In this document: positions 31,027 through 41,381 of the stretch, piece by piece | Numbering within the stretch: the stretch's first letter is position 1 | How the letters are laid out: the number at the start of each line of letters is the position of its first letter | Source of the DNA: Daucus carota subsp. sativus | Taxonomy: Eukaryota > Streptophyta > Magnoliopsida > Apiales > Apiaceae | Reading direction: 5' to 3' | Assembly: GCF_001625215.2 (NCBI RefSeq) | Contig: NC_030387.2 | Location: 38,897,606-38,961,605, forward strand | Length of the DNA stretch: 64,000 nucleotides | Program-made: the position numbers and the translations under genes | Notes under the pieces: generated by a model | Databases searched by the model: none | The model's input: the letters and a program-made list of their open reading frames with translations, nothing else | Told to the model about the DNA's origin: nothing

Positions 31027-31246
31027 GGGGCGTTTGGATTAATTTAAAAAAAATGATTTATTGCTTAAACTAAAAAAATGAAGTTGAATTGAGAAGTAAA
31101 TAAGTTAATAAAATGTTTGAAAAAAAAATAGAAACTGTGAGAGAAAGAAGATAGCATTCTCAACTTTTTAAAAATACTTCTGCTTATTTACATAAACGCT
31201 CACAAAAAGCCGAAGTCAGAAGCAGCTTATGCTTAACAAACAGCCC
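31027..31246. mobile_element. Tourist/PIF-like MITE
   Basis: Starts GGGGCGTTTGGATT, ends ACAAACAGCCC, flanked by TAC on both sides; the body has the AGAAGTCACTT-type phrases common to this family. 220 bp. Confidence 0.75.
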
Positions 31247-31532
31247 TACAACACCAATCAAAATTTGAAACTACTACTGTTTTAATCCAACCATATGAAT
31301 TATGCTAGGTAGGTGTGACAACTGACAACCTCACAACTTGAATATAATATTACTAATCCCAAGCAATTTAGAACATAAATAATGAGTTGTTTAGGGAAAA
31401 AACATAACGAGTAGTAATAATTAAATTGGTATGTTTTATCTTGTATTAAATCGTCAGAACGAGGAGTATAATGTAATTAAATATAAGAGAGTTTAAACGA
31501 ATCTAAATGTAATTATACTCAGTAATGATTAC

Positions 31533-31787
31533 TCCCTCCATCTCAAAATAGTTGATACGTTTGGTTTTGTGCCTGTCAAATTGACTAAAGTTTGACTGAA
31601 ATTTATTAATATTTTATCAATTAATAAAATAAAAAAAATATGTTATCAGAATAATTTTTAATCTACTTTAATGTGTAATTTCCAGTTTTTTAAAATAATA
31701 AGTGATTAATTTATAATCTTTGGTCAAAACTTAATCAATTTGACCAACAAAAATAAAAATGTGACAATTATTTTGGGAAGGAGGGAG
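31533..31787. mobile_element. Stowaway-like MITE
   Basis: Starts CTCCCTCCATCTCAAAATAG, ends TTTTGGGAAGGAGGGAG, flanked by TA; 255 bp. Confidence 0.9.
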
Positions 31788-31894
31788 TAATGATTTTTGA
31801 GATACAATCATAAATATAATAAGATATTTTATCTTGATAGTTTAGATATTGTTCTATATTATTTATCGAAAAATGCATCAAAAATCAGTAGAAT

Positions 31895-32040
31895 AATGTG
31901 ATACCGGTCAAAATCGGTCAAAACGGCCGTCTAGACGGTACTGATAGCCCGGATTCGGTCCTAGACGGTGAATTAAACGTTTTTGACGAAATCGATCCTA
32001 GGTGGTCAACATTCCGCTTAGGGGTCCATACGACAGTAAC
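31895..32040. repeat. CTAGACGGT-type repeat segment, possible hAT-like remnant
   Basis: Iterated CGGTCAAAA, CTAGACGGT and CGCTTAGG phrases recall the internal repeats of the hAT-type element at 46571, but no termini or target duplication are visible. Confidence 0.35.
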
Positions 32041-32387
32041 AAAAAAATTAATTTTATAAATAAATTCTAAAAATTATGATTATGTTATAAGAAATTAATT
32101 ATTCATGTGTAATTAACTTAATATCCTATAAAAAAATGCTAATTTTTAACCGACCGGTTTAACTTGCACTATAATCAATTAACTTTTTCTAATTAAAATA
32201 TATATTTTTCATGTGAAATTAAATTTCACAGTCTAGTCACTCTGATCTCCAAATTTTATGTGCTCAACTCCTTTTTCCCCTAAATTTCAGGGTTGAAGAC
32301 AATTCCATTTTACTGGCTAAAATTTCTATTGGACTCACAGTGTCTCTTTTGAATAAATTACGCATATTAAAAAAATATTGGGACTGT

Positions 32388-32593
32388 TTGTGTTAACTTA
32401 AAAGAAGTGACTTCTTGCTTAAATTAAAGAAGTAGAGTAGAAGTGAGAATTAAATAAGTTAATAAAGTGTTTGGAAAAGAAGCAGAAGCTGTAAGAGAGA
32501 AGCTAACATTCTCAGCTTCTTAAAAGTTCTTCTATTTCTTTACACAAACGGGTAAAAAAGCATAAATCAGAAGTAGAAGTTACTTGGGCACAC
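32388..32593. mobile_element. Tourist/PIF-like MITE, degraded ends
   Basis: GGGACTGTTTGTGTTAACTT at the left and AAGTTACTTGGGCACAC at the right bracket the same AAGTGACTTCTTGCTTAAA body seen in the other family copies. Confidence 0.6.
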
Positions 32594-32776
32594 TAATTAC
32601 ATAATATTTTCTCACTTGTACCCCTAATAAATGCATGAATGTACCCTTATTAGTTGTTACACAACTTTTAAGAAGAGTACTTTCGAACTAATGCCCATAT
32701 GTTTGCATTGGAAATTAAAAGTGGACAAGTATTATGGAACAATTTTTTTTTTCAAAACAAACATGTATTGTGGGAC

Positions 32777-33442
32777 TAGGGGTGTTAACGAAACGAATTC
32801 GAAACGAATACTATAGTTTTTGTATTTGTATTCGGTTTAAATATACATATTCGGATTTGTATTCGTTTATTATCCGAATAGTTATTTGTATTTGTATTCG
32901 TATTCGGTTAAGTTCACGAACTATTCATATTCGTTTAAGGCACTCATTTAAAAGAAAATAAAAAAATAACTAAACTGCTGACACGTGACAAAAGTTATAA
33001 ACTCTCATACTTCACCAATTCAAGCAAACTATAAAAAGTACAAATAATACGGACTACAGTCATCCAACTCAAATAATATAAAATTCAAATTAGTGATTGA
33101 ACAAACCTGGATAAACCAGAAGGTGTGACATTTTGTTTCTGATTTGTCGATCTGTGGCTATAACTAGAAGAGCTCCACTCACCAATACATAATCTTATTA
33201 AATAAAAATATAATATTTTTCTATATAATATAAAATAATATATATATATAATTTAATTTTCGAATAATTAAGCGAATAGCGAATACGAATATTTATCTAT
33301 TCGAATTTGTATTCGTTAACAAACCGAATATTTTTTAAGATTTAAATTCGTATTTGTATTTGTTAACAAACGAATACGAATAATGTTAAACGAATTCGAA
33401 TACCGAATATTTCATTAAATATTCGTTTCGTTAACAGCCCTA
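32777..33442. mobile_element. hAT-type nonautonomous element with ATTCGTATTCG internal repeats
   Basis: Termini TAGGGGTGTTAACGAAACGAAT and ATTCGTTTCGTTAACAGCCCTA. A perfect 8 bp target duplication TGTGGGAC flanks it (32769-32776 and 33443-33450). Both ends are filled with ATTCGTATTCGG-like motifs in both orientations. The right target copy runs into GGAGGGAG-TA, a Stowaway terminus, so it may have jumped into an older MITE. Confidence 0.92.
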
Positions 33443-33828
33443 TGTGGGACGGAGGGAGTAGTAAACAAAAAAAATATTCTACTTACAAAAAAGTGTAAGA
33501 AAACATAAAAGAAAAGAAAAGTATACATATTAATATTTGAAAACTTAATTAATTAAATTCATACTCCCTGTCAGTATTTTAAACATTTCTGATTAATTTT
33601 TAAAAATTATTTTTCCTATCCATTATGTTTTAATTAAATTTAAAATATTCAATTTTCAAAAGCATTTCAATTAATTTTTACATAAAATCGATCAATTCCC
33701 AATCGACAGAATTCCTTATGTCTAATTGTCTACAACATGTTCTGTGTACAAATTGTTGTTGCAACAGCTTCCCAGTACTTTGTCTGCTGCATCAGATTTA
33801 GAACACTCCAGGGAAGAAAAAACACAAG

Positions 33829-36372
33829 ATGCCAGGACCAGGTCCGCACATGATGTACACTCTGGGCACAGGCCAAGCTCTATCCAGAGTCTCAAATGGT
33901 CGATTCAGCCCACACCACTGCATCATCTACTCAATCAACGCCTTTTTTGGGCCAGACATGGGCTCTTTCTCACTCTGGCTCACTTCCACTCTTGGCTTTG
34001 GTGCCGCTTATGGCTCTGCAATTGAGGATTTCATTCACCACCCTTTTTATTATTTCGTGTTTCTTGGATACCCACTTTGTCTGTTTTATAGTTGGGTTTC
34101 TAGATTTTTGCTGCACAAGGGCTTTCTTGATTCCATTTCTGGGGTTTGTTTTAATTTTTTTTTGATTTGATTGTTGATTATGTATGTAGCTTAGTTGTTT
34201 GATTATATGTGTGTGTGTGTGTGTGTGTAATGTGAGGTAATTTTGGTTTGTTTGTAGGCGCCTCTTACGAAGAGACAGTGTTTCTTGTTGATTGCAGCTG
34301 GGTCTTTGTCACATTTCTTCTTGGATCACTTGTTTGAGGTATGATTACAAGATTTTTATACTTCAATTTTGTTGTTCAAGCATGCTATTTCCATTTGTTC
34401 ATTCCTTTCTGCATATATTACTATGCTGATCATACAAAATGCCGCAGTTAGCTTGCACGTGTAATTATGCCCCGTAGAAGGTGGATTACTCTGTTGAGTT
34501 TGTAAATCATTTGCTCGCAGATTTGTGGTGAAGTTAATGATATTAGCGTTAGCGTTTTATTAACTTAACAACTCTCCCCAAACTGTTGTTAGGTAGACTT
34601 AAAATTTGTGGTATTTATGTGTGAATATGTCTCGTCACTTGAAAGCCCATTTTGGGATTCAGTGGTGAATTACTAGGTGCCCATCTTTCTGAAGTTACTT
34701 AGTAACCTTACTGCCCATACTCTTAGTATGTAATGAAAACGTTAGTTAAAAGAGCTATAAGATTTTGGGAGAGTTCGTAAGTAGCAGCTATGCTTTAGAA
34801 TTCAATTCTAGCTGATATCTGATTGCTAGACAATAGTTGGACGATTCTGCATACTTCAACTAAGCTATTCAAACAATTCGTGTGTTCATTCCAAGTTTTC
34901 ATTAATGTAACCCGCCGAAGGCTAGTACCTGAATAAGTATGGCTGGTAGTGTATAAGAGCATCTCCAGCCAGCTAAATAAGTAGCTAAAATATAATAAAT
35001 ATTCGCAGCCACAGTTTTAATAGCCAAATACTTGTTTTGCTCCAATCATAATAGCTACTTTAGCTAGCTACTGAATTATTCTATTCACAAATATAGAATA
35101 TTGGTTGATAATAAAACTGTGGGTAGGAGGCAAGGCTGACAAAGACAAACTAATATGAAATATTTGTATAGCTAGTAAGAGAACCTGACTTCTTTAGCGT
35201 CGGATATTCTTGCTAGTTAAACCTTTGGTGAGCCATGTCAGGGGGTTAGAGGGAGCATACTAGCTGTTTTACTTACCAAAATGACTAATTGAAATGATGG
35301 AGAGGAGCATTGGAGATTACTTAACAAGTTACGAATAGGGGTAGCTCCAACACAAGCCACTTCTTATTTTAACGACCAAGATGGCTAGTTAACCACTCCT
35401 ACTCTCTGACCTGGCTCTGGTTTACATAGCCTCAACTTCTTCGCTGCATTTGACATGTTGCATTATACAACTATCTGACTTGCATCTACTCGCTACAAAA
35501 ATTATTCAAATAGAGAGCCATTTGAACTAGCATGGTTCAAGCAAACTTTACATTTGACTAGAAATATTTTAGCTAGTTAATTTTTAATTATTTTTTAGCT
35601 AGTGATTTGTTAAGGATGATTGAAGATGCTCTAAAGCCGATAAACAGGTTTCTTTGCAGAAAATGGGTTGAAACCCAGATAAATTTGCAGAACGTATAAC
35701 TAGGATACTCAATCAGCTCCTGTTCGCCTATATTCAAAATCTGTTTATGACCCTAATATTTTATTTTAAATATAAAATTATACATTTTTAAATCAGAATT
35801 TAATTTTATAAGAAGATGGCATGGTTGGTTGTCCACTGTGTGTATTTTATCTTGTATACTCATTGAAGACTATATTAATTTGTAGGAAAATGGTCATTCC
35901 TCTGTATACACTTGGGTTCTTAGCACTGGTTGGTGGACTAGTAGAGCTCCAGTAAATCCAGATGCTGTTGTTGTAGTTAGCTTTCTGTGTACATTACTTA
36001 TAGTCGGCTTCATTTACATTAACAGGTATATTATTCTATTTATCATCTATTTTGTAACGTAAAATGTTGTCGATGAAATGAACTATTGACTTGATTAACT
36101 ACTGATCAACCTGCAGAGTAAAATCCTTGAAGCAGTTCACTAAACAATCAAATCAATCGGTAAAACTTACCATTATCGTTGCTTCCCTGTACGGTATATG
36201 GTGTTGGAGTCAGATATACTTTGTTGATCCTCGGAGAGCAGCAGTTGGTGAAGAGGCTGATCTTGGAGTTCTTGTGTTTTTAGGTATTTATTTCTTCCTT
36301 CCTCACTGGTTGTGTATTATGTCTATGAACGAAACAAATATAATTGACGTGGAGAAACAACTCCCGCGCTAA
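33829..36372 (+). CDS. Multi-pass membrane protein, DUF457/YdjM-like, 4 exons, 263 residues
   Basis: Exons 33829-34143, 34258-34338, 35886-36025 and 36117-36372 join in phase. The protein opens MPGPGPHMMYTLGTGQAL. His/Asp-rich motifs are spaced along it: SPHHCIIYSINAFFGPDMGS (27-46), EDFIHHPFYY, and SLSHFFLDHLFEENGH (121-136). Several hydrophobic segments follow (VVVVSFLCTLLIVGFIYI; LGVLVFLGIYFFLPHWL). The HH, GPD and SHxxxD layout resembles the bacterial DUF457/YdjM putative metal-dependent membrane hydrolases, so a metal site is plausible but unproved. I recognise a close-knit plant family with this sequence but no assigned function. Intron 3 holds a 675 bp MITE. The gene converges on the next one, with stop codons 288 bp apart. 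Confidence 0.87.
34208..34228. repeat. TG microsatellite in intron 1 of the membrane-protein gene
   Basis: About ten TG units, 30 bp before the acceptor of exon 2. Confidence 0.9.
34957..35631. mobile_element. Nonautonomous DNA transposon in intron 3
   Basis: Left end GAGCATCTCCAGCC, right end GGATGATTGAAGATGCTC (the inverse of GAGCATC), with TAA on both sides (34954-34956 and 35632-35634). Internal TAGCTAGCTA-type phrases recur. GAGCATCTCC ends are common among plant MITEs. It sits within the 1.5 kb intron of the gene above. Confidence 0.75.
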
Positions 36373-36660
36373 ATTTTATATCTGTAATGAGGTGAGCATC
36401 ACATCACAGCTACTTTATATAGCAGAATTATCAGTGTTTGACATACAGCTGAAGACCTTGTGGAAAATTAGTTTTCCGTTTTCTTTTTCAGTCAGCTAGC
36501 AATGATATATGATTCTTGTTCTTAGTAGTTAACTCCTCAACAGAAAGATTAACATAAAACCTCGTTTAGTATTAAAAAAAACAATGAAAACTAAAATGAA
36601 GTTTCACTCATCTCAAGTGAGTTGACACCCCAGATTTATTCAAGACTGAAACACTGAAAA

Positions 36661-37891
36661 TTATTTGTTCATCGTGTAAATTCCTATTCCAAATGCCACA
36701 ATGACCGCAAGTAGGGTAAGGTATAAATTGAATCTTCTTGTGCTTGTAATATCTGCAATGACATGCTCTGCCTGGGGAACAAATCGGATATAAGCCTCGA
36801 TCAAGTCATCTCTATTCTCCAGAAGCTTGAGCATCTGCAGGACAGACATGAATATACAACTGGTTAGAAATCAGCATCATCAAAATGCCCATTTCCTATG
36901 CTATAGAATGCAGAACAACTTTGCGGCATTACCTTTACTGTCATGTCTTTAAGACTCAATATTCCGTACTGAAACTTCACAATCAGATTCTCAGCCAAGT
37001 CACAGCGTTTCTGGCTGTTCGGAAAGGCTGCCTGCAGATATAACTCATGTTCAGAAGCCCGAAAACATCCAATATATAGCCACTCATAACTTTACCTCGA
37101 GGCTACAGATGAATTGATTTGCTCTATCAACTTCGTCACTTGTGGAGACCCGATACAGACTCGGCAACACTGCATTGCAGAAATTTCTGTAAAGTTTGGG
37201 GTGATGCAGAAACAAGTTTTCAGACCTTGGTTCAGTTTCTCGTACTGTAATCCTGTAACGCATATGAAATAATATCAAAAGAAAATTTGACATTTTATTA
37301 CAATTCTATATTTTACGAAGTACAAAATTATAGAATTGTCTCCATAAAATTTAAAATATACATAAATATTTTTCAAAAATTTGTTTGATGTCTCGAGATT
37401 TGGATCTTAGATCCGTCATAGACCACATGAAGAAAGTTCTTGTAACAAACCCATGGAGTCAGCTTATTACCTTTGTTCCTTGCAATCTTGAATCAATTTC
37501 TTGAACACGCTGAACTTCTTACTATATTTTCCAAAATCAAGCTCAACAGACTTGATACAGTCTTCATAGCGTTGTGTTGAACTTTTTGGCGTCACATGTT
37601 CAGACTCTAATGCACTGCAACAATTCGGTGTTTTTTCCGATTATTAAACACACTCGCATATATCTATTTGTGAACAAATCTTAATAAAATCTATAAAATC
37701 TTAGTAGATAAAAGAAAATCAAAATTTTATGGTTAAAAATGAAAACAAATTTTATTTTGAAAAAATCTGAACTAAACATATGAATACGAGATATACCTGA
37801 GGCCTAAGATTTCTCTCTTCCTCGATATCAACTTTATTCTTCGATCAGCAATATCTATTCTTCGATCAACTGGTGACTTGTGGGAAGCCAT
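36661..37891 (-). CDS. Tail-anchored protein of unknown function, 5 exons, 222 residues
   Basis: Exons 37891-37797, 37614-37471, 37252-37096, 37031-36933 and 36834-36661, all GT/AG and phase-consistent. The N-terminus is basic with a partial internal repeat (DRRIDIADRRIKLIS). The middle is mixed-charge and probably helical (KSVELDFGKYSKKFSVFKKL; LHHPKLYRNFCNAVLPSLYR). The C-terminus ends in one hydrophobic segment, LYLTLLAVIVAFGIGIY, followed only by TMNK, the layout of a tail-anchored protein with a very short luminal end. I do not recognise the family. The topology suggests an ER, mitochondrial or peroxisomal outer-membrane location; that is inference. A decayed piece of its exon 2 occurs at about 38955-39045. 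Confidence 0.75.
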
Positions 37892-38017
37892 ATTTTGTTT
37901 TAAATTGTGTAGAGGCTACATAGATTTTTTGGGTTTATATAGTTGCAAGAACAAAGAATAACCCATTTGAACAAGAATGACACAGTAATGTTTAAGTAAC
38001 GTTCAAATTCAAAAAAC

Positions 38018-38368
38018 AAGAAGATTGTAACTCATGATTTAATGAAAATATCAATCAGATTATCAAAAAAAAAGAAAAAGAAAATATCAATCAGAGGACG
38101 TAATAGTGGGCATATATGATGATCAGATTTTATATGTGGAAATCATTATTAATTGGCTTTAGTTGATGATATTTGGTATTTGATGGAAACTGTATCTTAA
38201 AAACATTTTTAAGAAGATTGTAACCGATGATTTAATAAAAAATAATAATCAGGGGATGTAATATTGGATATGATGATCAGATTTTACAGATAGAAAATTG
38301 TTAGTATTAAATAGCTTTAGTTGACTATATTTGGTATTTGATTGAAAGTGTATTTTAAAAATAAAAAT
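38018..38368. repeat. Diverged tandem duplication, about 160-190 bp units
   Basis: Two units each start AAGAAGATTGTAAC, contain GATGATCAGATTTTA and GGCTTTAGTTGA / AGCTTTAGTTGA, and end in ATTTGGTATTTGAT with an A-rich tail. Confidence 0.75.
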
Positions 38369-38954
38369 AACGAGAATCTCCTGCACACTGCACACGAGGA
38401 TCCGGGGGTATGTATAGTAAACAAAAGATATAAAATTTTTCAGAACACCAAGATTGATGCTTGTTTGTTAAATGAAAGTTATTTGCTTCAGTGTGAACAT
38501 TTCTTGTAAATTTATGTGACAAACTCAAGATCACTGACTAAAAAAGGTAAAAGAAAACACTCGTACAAAGTCTATGTTCATCTTTAAATTGCTGTTCCAT
38601 CTTTAGTTGAGTTTCTCATCATGTAATCCAGCACAGAACACTATGCAGTGCATCCAAAATTCTTGCGTAACAGATTACTAGTTTAGTGCAATATTAGTTT
38701 ACATCAATTAGGGTCTGCCTAGTATTAGGCATGATAGATGATGAATAGAGACTTAGAGAGGCTGCAAGGAGTAACTGCATAATTCGGATTGTGTTTTGGA
38801 TGGAGTTTGTTCAGGACTTGGGGTATTTAGCCTTTTTCATGAAATAACTTATGGAAGGATCGATATCTTCCCCCGATATCCTTATATCTACATTCATTAT
38901 TTATGACAAACAATTTCAACATGTCCCATCATATTTGAAGACTTGAATAGCTTA

Positions 38955-39045
38955 TTACCTGCGTTCACTGCAATCTTGTATTAATTTCGTAAGAACACTA
39001 ACCTTCTTACTACATTTTCTATACTCATGTCCAATCCCGAAATTT
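38955..39045 (-). pseudogene. Decayed copy of exon 2 of the tail-anchored gene
   Basis: AGCTTATTACCT...TGCAATCTTG...CTTCTTACTA...ATTTTC runs in the same order and spacing as 37464-37550, roughly three quarters identical over 90 bases, with the splice donor context preserved. Other exons are absent. It suggests an old partial tandem duplication of the neighbouring gene. Confidence 0.65.
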
Positions 39046-39347
39046 GACGATTACAGCTTTATAATTTGAAGGGGTTGTCTGATGTGTGCATGGACGGTTC
39101 TAGAATTTCGAGTGTCATAGATGAATTTCTAAAATGGTGATCTTTTTTCATAATCTCAAAGAAACAATTTACATACATTCAAATTATACGGTGACACAAA
39201 TAAAAATATTATTTTAATATTAGTAACACAATCAATTCAAAAGCATTTAAATATATAAGTGCATAAATTTATCATTATATACTACATATGCATAATTTTT
39301 TTTGTGCAATGTCCTAAACATTCGTCTTGATCGTCTTATTTAAGAAC

Positions 39348-39530
39348 CGGTCCTGTGTGTGTTTACGGACACACGCTAACAACTATTTTTTAGTTAAATG
39401 AAAAATTTAGCAGAGAATTTTGTACATAATAAATATTATTATTAACGAAATTGGAAAAAAAAAAAACAATTCATCGTGCAACAAAAAACGATATTTAGTG
39501 TGTGCACACATATATTATAAAATCCATAAA
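39348..39530. mobile_element. Degraded inverted-repeat MITE, related to 57686-57869
   Basis: GTGTGTTTACGGACACACGCTAACAACTA at the left and TAGTGTGTGCACACA at the right match the ends of the better-preserved element at 57686. Confidence 0.5.
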
Positions 39531-39837
39531 TCTAAAAACAATTACACTTAAAAATACATAATCAGGGTTTATCCAGCTAATTGAGACACATGTCAGGGAA
39601 TAAGCAGTAATCTTAAGTTTGCTAACACAACGAGGAAAGCACGCGTTAATGACATTTACTAATATGGAAAGCTACCACTCAACTTAGACCATGCAATACA
39701 GTGGTGTACGTGTGCATAACCGTTGTTATAATATTCATTATATTATGGCTCAATATCCATTCGGCTCCCATCTTCTCAACACATTAGTACATATGTTTTG
39801 TTGCTGCGATGGAAGCGATAGTGACTGCGATATCTTA

Positions 39838-39843
39838 TCCGTC

Positions 39844-39872
<29 letters not shown>
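39838..39872 (+). mobile_element. Minimal poly-A retroinsertion with 15 bp target duplication
   Basis: GACTGCGATATCTTA occurs at 39823-39837 and again at 39873-39887. Between them lie only TCCGTC and an unbroken run of 29 A. This is the signature of LINE-type target-primed insertion in which nearly all of the template was lost by 5' truncation. Confidence 0.85.
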
Positions 39873-39874
<2 letters not shown>

Positions 39875-40300
39875 CTGCGATATCTTAAAAATAAAATTAT
39901 CACTTAATTAATAAAGACAAAGAAAAAGGGATACGTAGAAAGTTGAGAAGGAGATGTAAAATTGTAAATAGATAAGGCGCGTTTATTTGTCACAAAATTA
40001 TTTGCACAAGTCTTCACTTCGTTTTTGAATATTCTCGTATGGTAGAATTCATATGTCCCCGTATATTTTAATTTGTTGAATTTCGTAGTTTTCGTGGTAT
40101 TTGACTATTTGTTTAAGATAATTTATAACTGAGATACAGATGTGTGTATGTGTAGTGTTCATGGTGCGTACGCATTACGATTCATTTGTCAACTACAGTA
40201 ACAAGAGTAGCAACAACTAACAAGGAGGAGGGAACATCAATCTGTGGTACATTCTCGAAATGCGTTGAATTTGTTATCAGTTGGGATTACACTGTTTCTT

Positions 40301-40446
40301 TCCCGAATAAAGCTGAGATTATACTATAGATTTCACACAAAATCCTAAATATTGCATACACATGCATGCGTATTCCCGAATAAAGCTGAGATTATACTAT
40401 AGATTTCACACAAAATCCTAAATATTGCATACACATGCATGCGTAT
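40301..40446. repeat. Perfect 73 bp tandem duplication
   Basis: Unit 40301-40373 (TCCCGAATAAAGCTGAG ... CATGCATGCGTAT) is repeated without a visible mismatch at 40374-40446. The unit contains ACATGCATGC, a purine/pyrimidine-alternating palindrome-like core. Confidence 0.95.
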
Positions 40447-41173
40447 ATTCCCTTTCGATTACGAGTCGTGAGTCCTGAGCTGTGAGTAATTTATATAGTA
40501 CAATTGAGTGTTGAGTAGTTGTAGTAAGATATTGTCGAGTCAAAGTCGAACCTATGACTTTTGACAACAGATTTATAACATTTCAATATAATATGAGGTA
40601 TCTTTTTGTTATATATTTGGATAGATGTTATCTTAATTTTGGGAAAATGTATATATATTAAGAATTATTACTTACAAACCAAAAATTTAAGTTATACATA
40701 TACTTTTAAAATAGATATTATAATATACAATTGAAGTAAAACATGTTATAGTTCAATAACAAGTTGAGAAATTTTCAAAACTAAATCTAAATAGCTGGAA
40801 TACAGTTCTTCATATAATTCTCCAAGTACAAGAAATATTCTGTCTATCAAAATATATATGACAGTGAAAAAGATGATAAGAAATGTTTTATTCGGATTTT
40901 CTAATAAATAAATATAAAATATTTATTAAATCAATAAATTTTGAAGAATAATTAAACAGAAAACAGACCTCTCAAGAACTCCCATTCAAACACCAAAGCA
41001 AGTATTTGTCCAAAACACGTCAAATCCTTTTTGACATCCACGCGTACTCATAGTCGGCAAAGTGGACCCCACAAACCTATGATTTTCCTTAATCCTCAAA
41101 TTTATTTCCCTAAGCAACCCCTAATCTTCAAATTTAGAAACTCCCAGGAAGCAACACAAGCTAACTGATCCCC

Positions 41174-41183
41174 GACACGTGTC
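41174..41183. promoter_or_regulatory. ABRE/G-box palindrome upstream of the U-box gene
   Basis: GACACGTGTC, a 10 bp perfect palindrome with the ACGT core recognised by ABF/AREB and other bZIP or bHLH factors, about 200 bp upstream of the start codon. Confidence 0.7.
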
Positions 41184-41270
41184 ACACGGTTTCCGCGACA
41201 GCAAGTACCATGCCCGCAGCCATTCCTTTAAGTCCACGTTTGCATATCAAAATCCTTAAAATTTTATCGC

Positions 41271-41278
41271 CACGTGTC
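41271..41278. promoter_or_regulatory. Second ABRE-like CACGTGTC element
   Basis: CACGTGTC in the context GCCACGTGTCC, about 105 bp upstream of the ATG. Paired ABREs within 100 bp are typical of ABA-responsive promoters. Confidence 0.7.
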
Positions 41279-41381
41279 CTTCAAGATTTTCTACTTATAG
41301 ACCAACTGAATCTTCTCACTTTCATGCTTTGCACAAAAACATAACACAAACAATATTTTTATTTTTATCTTATTCGTTTTA

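Larger units (their letters stand above)
37892..41173. other. Repeat-rich intergenic region
   Basis: No intact gene. It holds a diverged tandem duplication (38018-38368), an exon fragment (38955-39045), an inverted-repeat MITE (39348-39530), a poly-A retroinsertion (39838-39872) and a perfect 73 bp tandem duplication (40301-40446), each listed separately. The right part is the upstream region of the U-box gene. Confidence 0.5.

Noticed and set aside
33726-34165. Alternative frames over exon 1 of the membrane-protein gene
   Set aside because: Only the frame starting at 33829 joins in phase to the downstream exons.
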